Shown in pieces: positions 51,784-59,580 of a stretch of DNA of 64,000 nt. The notes under the pieces were generated by a model. That model worked only from the letters and a program-made list of their open reading frames with translations, was not told the origin of the DNA and did not search any database. Position 1 is the first letter of the stretch. Each line of letters begins with the position of its first letter. The DNA is from Fructobacillus evanidus. GTDB lineage: Bacteria > Bacillota > Bacilli > Lactobacillales > Lactobacillaceae. Location: the NCBI RefSeq assembly GCF_963580165.1, contig NZ_CAUZLM010000004.1:124001-188000 (forward strand). The letters are read 5' to 3'. The position numbers and the translations under genes were made by a program.

Positions 51784-51817
51784 AAAAAGCTTACGATATC
51801 AAATCGTAAGCTTTTTT
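51784..51817. terminator. Terminator after the GNAT gene
   Basis: AAAAAGCTTACGAT pairs with ATCGTAAGCTTTTTT around a short loop. Confidence 0.85.
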
Positions 51818-51954
51818 GTCGTTTACCTGTACTTTTTTGTCCCAAAAAAGTACCATTTTGATTAATTTTCTTTGACTTCTCTTGATTTTCCTTGAGTACT
51901 AAAGTGGTACTTTTCAAGGTTTCTGACTGCTAATGCCTACTGTTGTAGGCTTCT

Positions 51955-51972
51955 ATGGAGAAGAAGGGACTC
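51955..51972 (+). repeat. attL core
   Basis: ATGGAGAAGAAGGGACTC, equal to the tRNA-Ser 3' end at 60904-60921 except for one base (C for T at 51970). Confidence 0.85.
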
Positions 51973-52010
51973 CAGTTAATCACTGGTGTAATGGGCTTTG
52001 TCACTAATAT

Positions 52011-52033
52011 TGTACCTTTTTCTGTACTTTTGC
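52011..52033 (+). repeat. Integrase arm-type repeat, left
   Basis: A 23-base sequence beginning TGTACCTTTTTCTGTAC, identical to 60799-60821, lies between attL and the integrase gene. Likely integrase or excisionase arm-binding site. Confidence 0.65.
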
Positions 52034-52038
52034 CCTTG

Positions 52039-53163
52039 CTAACTGATTAATCCAGTCAAAAACTCCCCTGTTTGCTCCTTGGCTTTTTTCGTTATCTCTG
52101 CATAGATATTTAAGGTTATATTGGCGTCAGCATGGCCCAAATAACTCTGTACCTGCTTCACGCTTGCGCCTTGCTCCAGGGCTAACGTGGCCCAAGTGTG
52201 GCGGAGGCCGTGCATTGCTACCCCATTGGCTACATTGTACTGATCGCTAACTTCATGTAACCATTTATTAGGCCTTAATGATTGCAACGGCTTCCCATTG
52301 TTGTTAAATACAAAATCAGTCGGCTCATTGCGTTGGCTCAAGTTATACCAGTGTGAGAGCACCCTAAGCATATCAGTAGCAACTTTGATTGTTCTGGTAC
52401 TTGTCATGCTCTTAGTGCCCTTAATGTAAGTGCCACCATGCAAGCCACGGCCTAGCGCTTGTTCTATGTTGATATAACCGCCATCAAAGTCAACGTGTTG
52501 CCACTGCAAGGCTAGAACTTCCTCTGTCCTCATACCAGTAAAGGCCACCAGCCTCAAAAGCGTGTAAGCCTGCCGATTAATCTGACAATATTGACTATCT
52601 AGCACCCCAATAAAGTTACGGAACTCATCCCCATCCATGGCCTTCTTTGTTGGTTGGCTTTTTCGTTCCCTTGGCATATCAACCTTAGTAAACGGGTCAA
52701 CCTCAATCATATCCATCTTTACAGCTAACTTAGTAAGTTGATTGAGGTAACCAACCACCTTTTTATATCTTAGAAGTTTAGCCTGCATTGTGTTAAGATA
52801 ACCCTGTAATTTGATTGGCTCTATCTGATTAACAAGCACACCCCCCCAAACTGGTAAGATGTGCAGATCAAAATAGTTCAATACTTTGGCTAAGGTACTC
52901 TCTTCTACCGTATTCTGGTAGCCATCTAGCCAAATTTGATAAAGCTCCCGAACGGTTAGCACGTTCTTGGGGGCTTTTTTATTGTATTTACTATTACCAT
53001 TTTCAAACAGAACTTTTTCATTATAAAACCATGCTTGAGCTGTTCGCTTGCTTGAAAAACCTCGTTTCTGTACGCGTGCTTTGGTCTTGTCATAGTTAGT
53101 CCCGAGCATTCCCGACACTTCCCACGACTTACCTTTTTTACTTTCAACCTCTTTTAATTTCAT
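52039..53163 (-). CDS. int: Tyrosine integrase
   Basis: 374-residue phage-type integrase. N-terminal AP2-like arm-binding domain (VQKRGFSSKRTAQAWFYNEK), SAM-like core-binding domain, and catalytic domain with Arg in FTGMRTEEVLAL, HGLRHTWATL (His and Arg), LGHADANITLNIYAEI (His/Tyr nucleophile in the NIY context). Located next to attL with arm repeats on both sides. Its promoter region (53220-53260) carries CTCTTGACT-type repeats also seen near attR. Confidence 0.92.
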   Translation of the reverse strand: MKLKEVESKKGKSWEVSGMLGTNYDKTKARVQKRGFSSKRTAQAWFYNEKVLFENGNSKYNKKAPKNVLTVRELYQIWLDGYQNTVEESTLAKVLNYFDLHILPVWGGVLVNQIEPIKLQGYLNTMQAKLLRYKKVVGYLNQLTKLAVKMDMIEVDPFTKVDMPRERKSQPTKKAMDGDEFRNFIGVLDSQYCQINRQAYTLLRLVAFTGMRTEEVLALQWQHVDFDGGYINIEQALGRGLHGGTYIKGTKSMTSTRTIKVATDMLRVLSHWYNLSQRNEPTDFVFNNNGKPLQSLRPNKWLHEVSDQYNVANGVAMHGLRHTWATLALEQGASVKQVQSYLGHADANITLNIYAEITKKAKEQTGEFLTGLIS

Positions 53164-53316
53164 TTGTTCGCCTCTCTGATAGTTCTAGCTCCTTCAAAGA
53201 TTAAGCAAAATGAAAAAGGCGTGATAGTTCTTGATTACTCTTGACTACCACGCCTCTTATTTTGCCACCGTTTTTACTTTTGCACAATGTAATAGCTTAA
53301 GTATTCCTATTTAATT

Positions 53317-53642
53317 TGTTCCGCTAATTTTCCAAAAATGTTCCGCTATAAAAACGCTGTAATCCTTGTGGCTCTAAGGATTGTTTCGATGTTCCAAATG
53401 TTCCAGGTCGTTTTTTCCTTTATATGCGTATATACTTTATATACCTATATATACAACTAATAAATTATATGGAACAAATGGAACAAACACAGTTAATACC
53501 TAGAGACTCTAGGAGTGACGCATTTACACCATTGGAACACTAGCGGAACAAACTTTATCTATTAGTTTCCTTGAACGCTTGGTATAACTAGCTTTATAGC
53601 TGTTTTTTTATTTTTTGTTGTATCGGAACACTTTGCGGAACA
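53317..53642. repeat. Inverted iteron array with AT-rich core, candidate replication origin
   Basis: Four TGTTCC repeats (53317, 53339, 53390, 53399) in one orientation and six GGAACA repeats (53471, 53480, 53534, 53545, 53625, 53637) in the opposite one flank an AT-rich core (53405-53470) with alternating TATA. Many are paired at 9-12 base spacing, near one helical turn. It lies just downstream of the helicase gene, the position of the origin in staphylococcal pathogenicity islands. Confidence 0.65.
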
Positions 53643-53655
53643 AATCAGCAAAATA

Positions 53656-55059
53656 CTATTCCTTTGTATACTTTTTCAGGTCCAAGCCAAGCCAGCTTGC
53701 TTGTGGGTTTTCGGTATCGCCCTCTGGATGGTTTCTTGTTTTAGCCCCAATATATCCCAGCAATTCGAGTTTTTTATTAAATTGCCGTTCTTTTATTTTG
53801 CTTTGTTGTTTATTGTCAACTAACCAATCTCTAAATCGTGCATATGCTGTCCCTTTCTTTATTCCACCGTCTGCCCCTTCAGGAAGCGGCGTTTTGGCCT
53901 CGGATAAAAACAACGTTACTAAGTCCTGTTCAATTGCCCAAGCTTCAGTTAGTTCTTTAATTTCATCATTAACAGTTAGATGGCCAATGTCTCTAGCTTG
54001 TTTAAAGGCCTCAATACACTCAATGGCAAAGCTCCCAATTTCTTTAACAGCTTTAGACTCGGACCATTTTTTTGAACGTTTCTCGGCCTCTTGCGGGTTA
54101 TCTCGCACCTTTGGAGCTACCACAGGTACAAGGTGAATACGTTGAGCCAGTGCCGAACTCATAGCGATTTTAGGACGGCTATTAGTTGCAAAAATTAATT
54201 TTGCGTATAATTCGACACTGATAGCGTTTGTTCCTTTTCCTTCAACTTCCACCACGTCGCCCCCCGTTATGGTTTTAAGGGCGTCTGGCGTACTAATAAC
54301 CGTGTCGGGAATGTCCAAATGGATATTCGCCAACTTCCCAATGAGGTCAACCGTTCCAAATCGTGAACTTTTGCCATTGCTACCTGTCAGGGTATCGATG
54401 TCTTTAGCTACCAAGTTGGCTTTTCCAATAAGCGGGAGTATGATACGGCTAATAAAGTAACTTTTGCCTGTTCCTCCTATTTCATCGAGAATAATTGTCA
54501 GCGTATTAAATGTGTGTTGCTCTGGTATGAAAGCATAACCAACAATCTCTTTTACGTATTCCCATGATGGGCCAAAAATGTATTTACCCCAAACGTTAAT
54601 ATTGGTAGTTGTTCCTTCTGGCCTTGCTTCATAGTCATGACCATTTACTAAATAATCAGTAGGAACATTTACCCCTAGCATTTCGCCCGACTTTAACAAA
54701 TATGTGCCGTTTTTAAAGGCCACTCTGTCCGTTTTCTGCTTAATAAATGGATTGTATTGTAATTGTGCTTTAATAATGACAGTCTTGGCTGTGTCTTCCA
54801 TTCGCTTCACACTATAAAAATCCACTTCTTTCAGGTAGTCCATCGCATACCGTTTGGCATTCAATAACGCCCGTTCTTTTTTGGTATCTTCCCAATTCAC
54901 GCCATTATAGCTGTAATAATTAAAGTCATTACCAAATGGGACAACCTTGATCGGATGTTTTTTTAAAATTGTTTCTGCCAGTAGTAAATGATTAATATTT
55001 TTAGGTTTGCCATCACCGTCAACAATTAGCCATTTTGGTTGCTTTTCAATTTTTGCCAT
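53656..55059 (-). CDS. SF3 helicase / replication initiator (D5/P4-type)
   Basis: 467 residues. A D5_N-like region is followed by an SF3 ATPase: Walker A GGTGKSYF (about residues 216-223), Walker B-like LANIHLDIPD and the motif LIFATNSRPKI. The usual N-terminal archaeo-eukaryotic primase domain is not present, so it resembles the Rep part of satellite Pri-Rep systems. C-terminal winged-helix-like tail (FNKKLELLGYIGAKTRN). GGGGG precedes the ATG. Probably melts the iteron origin 14 bases beyond its stop. Confidence 0.85.
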   Translation of the reverse strand: MAKIEKQPKWLIVDGDGKPKNINHLLLAETILKKHPIKVVPFGNDFNYYSYNGVNWEDTKKERALLNAKRYAMDYLKEVDFYSVKRMEDTAKTVIIKAQLQYNPFIKQKTDRVAFKNGTYLLKSGEMLGVNVPTDYLVNGHDYEARPEGTTTNINVWGKYIFGPSWEYVKEIVGYAFIPEQHTFNTLTIILDEIGGTGKSYFISRIILPLIGKANLVAKDIDTLTGSNGKSSRFGTVDLIGKLANIHLDIPDTVISTPDALKTITGGDVVEVEGKGTNAISVELYAKLIFATNSRPKIAMSSALAQRIHLVPVVAPKVRDNPQEAEKRSKKWSESKAVKEIGSFAIECIEAFKQARDIGHLTVNDEIKELTEAWAIEQDLVTLFLSEAKTPLPEGADGGIKKGTAYARFRDWLVDNKQQSKIKERQFNKKLELLGYIGAKTRNHPEGDTENPQASWLGLDLKKYTKE

Positions 55060-55068
55060 TAATTCCCC

Positions 55069-55287
55069 CTAGTCTTCCATCTCAAAACACAACTCGCCCA
55101 CCTTATTAGTAATATCAATGGACAAACTCGAGATATTTTTTAATATCTTGTCGCTGTCGTATTCATCCACTTGTTTATTTTTAATTGCAACTGCTAACAG
55201 CTTGGAAATGGCGTTAATTTCTGATGATAAACCTGATATAATTTCAAGGTCTAATTTATATACCGTTGTTACTTCTTGTTTTTTCAT
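55069..55287 (-). CDS. Small hypothetical protein of the island
   Basis: 72 residues, mostly helical, hydrophilic (SGLSSEINAISKLLAVAIKNKQVDEYDSDKILKNI). No recognised family. No clear RBS; lies 9 bases before the helicase gene, so probably part of the leftward early operon. Confidence 0.55.
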   Translation of the reverse strand: MKKQEVTTVYKLDLEIISGLSSEINAISKLLAVAIKNKQVDEYDSDKILKNISSLSIDITNKVGELCFEMED

Positions 55288-55333
55288 GATAAAATTACAG
55301 TTAAATAGCCACTAAAAAGGCGTTTAATCCAAG

Positions 55334-55390
55334 TCATTCCCATACTGTCGCCAAACTTTCAGGGGATGTCTTTTTTTGTGCCTTTGTCAT
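55334..55390 (-). CDS. Possible 18-residue ORF
   Basis: ATG with AAAGGAAG at good distance encodes MTKAQKKTSPESLATVWE. Too short to judge; listed because of its RBS and place between two small genes of the same operon. Confidence 0.25.
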   Translation of the reverse strand: MTKAQKKTSPESLATVWE

Positions 55391-55412
55391 GGATTAACTA
55401 ACTTCCTTTCTG

Positions 55413-55520
55413 TTACTTTCGTGCCCTGTCTTGTTTGCCGAGTGTATAACCGACTTGTACACCACCTAAACCAATGAGGGTAAAGGTGGCAAGCGTGATT
55501 AAAATATTGATTATTTGCAT
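55413..55520 (-). CDS. Small single-TM protein (35 aa)
   Basis: ATG at 55520 with AGGGGAT upstream encodes a 35-residue protein, with one hydrophobic helix (IINILITLATFTLIGLGG) and a basic C-terminus (GKQDRARK). Lies 9 bases after the excisionase-like gene. Such tiny membrane proteins are common in satellites; function unknown. Confidence 0.45.
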   Translation of the reverse strand: MQIINILITLATFTLIGLGGVQVGYTLGKQDRARK

Positions 55521-55529
55521 GTCATCCCC

Positions 55530-55727
55530 TTAGTTCCAGTTTTCAATGGCTTGGTCAATCTCGTCCCTGTCGTATACAGTTCGGTAACTGGTAATATGTG
55601 CCTTAACTTTCCCTGTGGCAATGAGATGCTTCCTGAAGGTGTTCACTGCACACCCTGCGTACTTAGCCCCATCCTTCAATGTTAACCACCTAGGCCACTC
55701 TGTGACCGTCTGTACTGTTTGCTCCAT
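55530..55727 (-). CDS. Excisionase-like / MerR-type small DNA-binding protein
   Basis: 65 residues with a winged HTH of the excisionase (HTH_17) class: WLTLKDGAKYAGCAVNTFRKHL, then a basic wing and DRDEIDQAIENW. AGGAGG RBS lies at the end of the upstream gene, indicating coupling. Likely directs excision with the integrase. Confidence 0.75.
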   Translation of the reverse strand: MEQTVQTVTEWPRWLTLKDGAKYAGCAVNTFRKHLIATGKVKAHITSYRTVYDRDEIDQAIENWN

Positions 55728-55729
55728 TG

Positions 55730-55924
55730 CTATACCTCCTCTAGTAGCCAGTCGTTCAACTTGTCGAACGTCCGTTCTTGTGCCGTGTCTACCTTACGAT
55801 TGATAATTCGTGAGATAGTCACGCTATTAACTCCCGTCTTTTCTGCTAACTGCCCATAGTTCAGGCGTTCTCGTGCCTGCTTAATCGTTAGGGCGTCAAC
55901 AAAGCTTTTTGTTAATGCTTTCAT
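55730..55924 (-). CDS. Small XRE HTH protein (Cro-like)
   Basis: 64 residues from the ATG at 55924 (AAGGAG upstream); the longer frame to 55981 would include the operator region. The HTH reads LNYGQLAEKTGVNSVTISRIINRK. Transcribed divergently from the repressor at 56068, as in Cro/CI arrangements. It is the first gene of the leftward operon. Confidence 0.75.
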   Translation of the reverse strand: MKALTKSFVDALTIKQARERLNYGQLAEKTGVNSVTISRIINRKVDTAQERTFDKLNDWLLEEV

Positions 55925-55939
55925 ACCGCGCTCCTTTCC

Positions 55940-56034
55940 ATGCATAATATGCATATGTTCATCAACAATAATATTATGCACTTTTTACATTGTCAAGAGG
56001 ATTTGTTTGCATTTACTGCATAAGTTGTTAAAAT
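55940..56034. promoter_or_regulatory. Divergent promoters and operators of the island switch
   Basis: Leftward promoter: TTGACA (55991-55996) and TATTAT (55968-55973), 17 bases. Rightward promoter: TTGCAT (56007-56012) and TAAAAT (56029-56034), 16 bases. A near-perfect dyad ATGCATAATATGCAT (55940-55954) and further TGCAT/ATGCA half-sites near 55973-55981 and 56006-56023 are candidate operators. Confidence 0.65.
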
Positions 56035-56067
56035 CTAACTATATTAAGTCTTACAAAGGGTGCGCAT

Positions 56068-56703
56068 ATGGAACAAAATAGGATTAAACAATTAAGACAA
56101 GAGCAAAAGATTAGCTTAACTAAGCTTGCCTCCATTGTTGGCATATCACAGCCCACTCTTTCGAGGTATGAAAGTGGGTACATTAAAAACGGTAAGCATG
56201 AAGTATGGCAAAAACTCGCTGATTTTTTTGGTGTGCCTGTTGGCTATGTACAGGGGGTTAGTGAGTACAAGAGTCCTTTTAATAATGTTTTTTCTGCCCA
56301 CAATGAAAACATTGAAGTTCCGACAATCAACGAACAAGAGTTATCAAACATAATTGATTACAAAAATAATATTGGGAATGAAGAATTTAATAAAGAGTGG
56401 CAAAGTCGCCAAACAGACATCAAATCAAATAATGTTGGTCCTATTCTTGATTTAGTCTCTAAAATTGAAAGTAGTAACTTAGAAGAAAATATTGACTATA
56501 ACCAGTCTATTACTAAGTCGGATTTGCGTTCCTTAGTGTTAGATATAATAACCGACATCGTTTTATTAGCTGATGAAGATAGGTTACAAATATTGTTAGA
56601 CATAAGGAATTTAACTAAAGAGCAAATTTTAAACACAATAAAAGCAACACACAAAGCTAACAATAATTTGCCAACTGACGGACGTAACGGTATACCTAAA
56701 TAA
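56068..56703 (+). CDS. XRE-family island repressor (Stl/CI-like, no peptidase domain)
   Basis: 211 residues; N-terminal HTH (IKQLRQEQKISLTKLASIVGISQPTLSRYESG) and a C-terminal helical part with no S24 Ser/Lys protease signature. It would thus not be self-cleaved through RecA; derepression by binding a helper-phage protein, as for Stl, is a reasonable inference. Transcribed away from the lytic-like operon. Weak RBS (AAAGGG). A hairpin at 56725-56751 follows. Confidence 0.75.
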   Translation: MEQNRIKQLRQEQKISLTKLASIVGISQPTLSRYESGYIKNGKHEVWQKLADFFGVPVGYVQGVSEYKSPFNNVFSAHNENIEVPTINEQELSNIIDYKNNIGNEEFNKEWQSRQTDIKSNNVGPILDLVSKIESSNLEENIDYNQSITKSDLRSLVLDIITDIVLLADEDRLQILLDIRNLTKEQILNTIKATHKANNNLPTDGRNGIPK

Positions 56704-56815
56704 TGAGCTCAATAAGCACAAAAATAGCCCTACTCGATTGAGTAAGGCTTAATGATATACAGCAATCAAACACCGATATCGGGGATGGTAAAAGTTCACA
56801 TGAAGGAAAAATATT

Positions 56816-57232
56816 ATGATAACAAGACTAGAGCTAAGAGATAATTTATCCACTGCCATTAAAAAACTCGAATCACAGTATAAGTATTACAAAAAAATTT
56901 CATCAATTTTGAGTATGCTGAATATTACATTATCTTCTAGCATACCGATTATCATTTCATTATCCGAAAAAAATGTTCACTTGCTTATTATTGTTTCAGT
57001 ATTTTCAGCTATTATCACACTAATTCAAACAACTAAGTCAACATTCAAAATTGAAGATAAAAAGAATTTAATGGGAACAGCTCTAATTACAATCAAAAAG
57101 GAACAATTACTTTTCGATATTCACGCTTCCCCTTATGATCAAACGGACGATGAAGATGTAAAAACATTAGTTAAAAATATTATTAATTCGTCTGAACAAT
57201 CACTTGACGACTTTTTTGATTCTGTGAAATAG
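56816..57232 (+). CDS. SLATT-like two-TM protein (candidate defence effector)
   Basis: 138 residues: an N-terminal amphipathic helix (NLSTAIKKLESQYKYYKK), two TM segments (about residues 29-48 and 54-71) joined by a short loop, then a charged helical region (KIEDKKNL...LFDIHASPYD...LVKNIINSSEQSLDDFF). This plan resembles SLATT/DUF4231 proteins, which accompany nucleotide-signalling defence systems as membrane effectors. No nucleotidyltransferase or SLOG partner is seen. AAGGA precedes the ATG. Assignment is by architecture only. Confidence 0.55.
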   Translation: MITRLELRDNLSTAIKKLESQYKYYKKISSILSMLNITLSSSIPIIISLSEKNVHLLIIVSVFSAIITLIQTTKSTFKIEDKKNLMGTALITIKKEQLLFDIHASPYDQTDDEDVKTLVKNIINSSEQSLDDFFDSVK

Positions 57233-57283
57233 TCATAGGAATGTTCACAACAGCCACATTATAAATATTAAAGGAGAAAAAAC

Positions 57284-57469
57284 ATGATTGCACTTATTGG
57301 ATTAGCACTCGTATTTATTGGTATCATTGTTCTTATTTTTGGTAGCATTGCACCACTGCTTAGGCTTTACTTCGGTGATAAAAGTGTCATCACTCAAATC
57401 ATCTGGGGTTCTTTAATTTTCATTTTAGGCGCTATTATCCTTCTTATGAACGCCATTCATATGAGTTAA
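57284..57469 (+). CDS. Small two-TM protein
   Basis: 61 residues, almost all membrane: two long hydrophobic helices (ALIGLALVFIGIIVLIFGS and IIWGSLIFILGAIILLMNAI) joined by a short loop with LRLYFGDKS. AAAGGAG RBS. Lies 51 bases after the SLATT-like gene on the same strand and may be its partner or a toxin. No family known to me. Confidence 0.55.
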   Translation: MIALIGLALVFIGIIVLIFGSIAPLLRLYFGDKSVITQIIWGSLIFILGAIILLMNAIHMS

Positions 57470-57488
57470 TATAAGACGTTCTAAACGA

Positions 57489-57517
57489 TTAACCTAAAGC
57501 CAATAAAAAAGTAATAT
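57489..57517 (+). promoter_or_regulatory. Candidate promoter of the structured RNA
   Basis: TTAACC (57489-57494) and TAATAT (57512-57517), 17-base spacer. Predicted start is near 57524, at the foot of the first stem. Confidence 0.5.
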
Positions 57518-57523
57518 ACACCT

Positions 57524-57636
57524 AAGGGATAGGCTATTGTTCCTAAACTTAAATGTTTGCGTTGGTGCGCCATGCAATAGCCGTTATTCCTGTTATTAAA
57601 TATCTGTGGGCCTGCATAATTGCGGGTCCTTTTTTA
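57524..57636 (+). ncRNA. Candidate structured small RNA of the island
   Basis: Outer stem: AGGGATA (57525-57531) with TATTCCT (57585-57591), and GGCTATTG (57532-57539) with CAATAGCC (57575-57582); a two-base GT bulge separates the parts. Inside are two smaller hairpins, AAAC/GTTT (57545-57558) and TGG/CCA (57563-57572). GGGCCTGC/GCGGGTCC with T6 (57608-57635) ends it. The terminator gives the plus strand. No ORF of note. A three-way-junction RNA of about 110 nt with its own promoter and terminator; class not recognised. Confidence 0.55.
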
Positions 57637-57831
57637 TGTGGGGATGATTAACAACCGCACTTAGATGTGATGTTGTGAAGTGCTTTCCCCTTTCGCCAAT
57701 CGTGGCGAATGTGTCAGCTTTTAGTTTTTGAGAATTCTGATTGAGGATAAAGTAGACCGATCTACAAAAATGAAGTACTTTAATACACTAACAAACCGCA
57801 CAGAATATAAAAAATAACACTGACCATGATT

Positions 57832-59580
57832 TTAAATGTCCCACGGGACTATCTCTCCCTGAAGGCTTGTTAGGGCGTTATAATTTCCGTTTTCAATAAT
57901 TACATGCGCCTTCCGATTACTATATGTGCTTTTATTAGCCAATGAATAAACCAAGAAACCGATAACACCAGGTACAAAACTTAATAAAATCCACGATGAT
58001 CCAGAACAAAACAATACTATGATAATTGTTGATAGACTAAAAATAATACCTGAAAAATTCGCTTTAAATGCATCCAAAAAGGTAATTTTATTATGTTTTT
58101 TAGGAGTTGTTCGGAATTTAGCTGACACACCAAATAATGATAAAAATGCTGCCTTCACAGTAATATAATACATGCCACCATATAAAAAAGCAGCTAAACA
58201 TTCGTACTTAATTACTTTCCACAAAGTCCAACCAGATAACTTTTGAAACCATCCATCTGCAATAGATTGTGAGAAATAAACAATCAGTGTTGGAATTAAA
58301 AAAAATGTTTGCATTCCCGTATGCACGTGCGCTAATGGGAAAACAATCGAGCTCAACGTTAATGAGAGATATTCCAAAGCAAACAGGATATCAGATAAAA
58401 CAAAGGATAACAAATCTAACTTTTGGGTTTTGGATAACACTTTGGTTTGCCAAATCTTCTTACCGTATAATTTCATAAATTCAAAATTTGCTGAACTGAA
58501 CTTAGCTGATCGTGTCATTAAAGCCGCCTGATTAATAGGAAAAGCTTCGTTACCATAAATTTGATGGACAAATTGTATGTTAAATCCTTTAAATAACGCT
58601 TCAACACTAAAACATAGGTCTTCAGCAACGGCTTGTGGAATTTGCCCAACGGCTTCAAAACATTCTTTTGAAACAATTGTACCGTGTCCCAATTCAATAT
58701 CAACACAATCACCCTTGGATACTTGGATAACCTCACCATTGTTATCCTTTGATAAAGTCCCTGAAAACATCGATCGAACAGTATTTTGAACTGGCCAAAA
58801 AGAGTTTCCTGACGAAGAGAAAAGAGATTGAAATTCATTTAGATTCTGACCAGAAATGTGATTAGCTTGCACAATCCCAAGCTGGCGTTGCTCATGTTGT
58901 TGGGCAAACTGAAAAAATTTTAATGTTTTTTCAACAAATTCCTTTTCTAAAAGCTCATCAGCATCTAAAATAACAAAATAGTCATAATCATCATGGAGCT
59001 CGTGACATAAGAAATGATTCAAATTACCAGCCTTAGCGTATCGATTATTTACATCATGAATTAACTGAACATTTGAATGTAACTGTACGTATCGTCTCAC
59101 TTTATTAATGTAGTAATTATCTGTCGAGTTATCTAAGATAACAGATTGACAATTAGTATACGTCTGCTGAAAACATTGGTCTGCAGCATAAGGTAGGAAG
59201 TCGTTATATGTTGTATATAACAATAAAACCTTGGGGTAAAAATTATCCTGTAACGCTGTACTTAATACGTTATTTTCATATGCTATTACATCTTGTTTTT
59301 CACGCTGATAAACCACTGGAAAAACAAAGTGAAGAATGCCAAAGTAAAAAAATATACCCACAAACAGCTGATTAAGAATGATTAACATTGAGTAATACGG
59401 GTGTCCGGCATAATAAGTTGGCAGCACTCCATATCGAAAGGTAAAGTATTCAAATATAACCATTGTAATTATCCAAATAGATAAAATCATTTTGTAGGTA
59501 TACGGTTTCGAGCGTTTATTTTGATACTTCCATACTGAAGAGAGTATTTTAGTATTTCCTTGTAACGATGCTTTTCTCAT
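57832..59580 (-). CDS. Membrane glycosyltransferase family 2
   Basis: 582 residues: two N-terminal TM helices, a GT-A domain (YTTYNDFLPYAADQCFQQTY; DxD-like ILDADELLEKEF; ED motif in AVAEDLCFSVEALFKGF), then several C-terminal TM helices, the layout of cellulose/hyaluronan-synthase-type enzymes. The canonical QxxRW is replaced (ALMTRSAKF), so processivity is doubtful. A weak AGAGA RBS. On a satellite it could modify surface sugars and change phage receptors; this is inference. Confidence 0.75.
   Translation of the reverse strand: MRKASLQGNTKILSSVWKYQNKRSKPYTYKMILSIWIITMVIFEYFTFRYGVLPTYYAGHPYYSMLIILNQLFVGIFFYFGILHFVFPVVYQREKQDVIAYENNVLSTALQDNFYPKVLLLYTTYNDFLPYAADQCFQQTYTNCQSVILDNSTDNYYINKVRRYVQLHSNVQLIHDVNNRYAKAGNLNHFLCHELHDDYDYFVILDADELLEKEFVEKTLKFFQFAQQHEQRQLGIVQANHISGQNLNEFQSLFSSSGNSFWPVQNTVRSMFSGTLSKDNNGEVIQVSKGDCVDIELGHGTIVSKECFEAVGQIPQAVAEDLCFSVEALFKGFNIQFVHQIYGNEAFPINQAALMTRSAKFSSANFEFMKLYGKKIWQTKVLSKTQKLDLLSFVLSDILFALEYLSLTLSSIVFPLAHVHTGMQTFFLIPTLIVYFSQSIADGWFQKLSGWTLWKVIKYECLAAFLYGGMYYITVKAAFLSLFGVSAKFRTTPKKHNKITFLDAFKANFSGIIFSLSTIIIVLFCSGSSWILLSFVPGVIGFLVYSLANKSTYSNRKAHVIIENGNYNALTSLQGEIVPWDI

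Noticed and set aside
53317..53642. CRISPR array
   Set aside because: The repeats are only 6 bases, in both orientations, without unique spacers of even length; no cas genes in the window.
55730..55981. Longer N-terminus of the Cro-like protein
   Set aside because: It would be translated from the operator region and begin with HMHIMH-type sequence; the ATG at 55924 has a strong RBS.
57284..57636. Type III toxin-antitoxin (ToxN-like) system
   Set aside because: There is no tandem repeat RNA and the protein is a membrane protein, not an endoribonuclease.
57524..57636. Retron-type msr/msd RNA
   Set aside because: No reverse transcriptase gene in the island and no msr/msd inverted a1/a2 layout.
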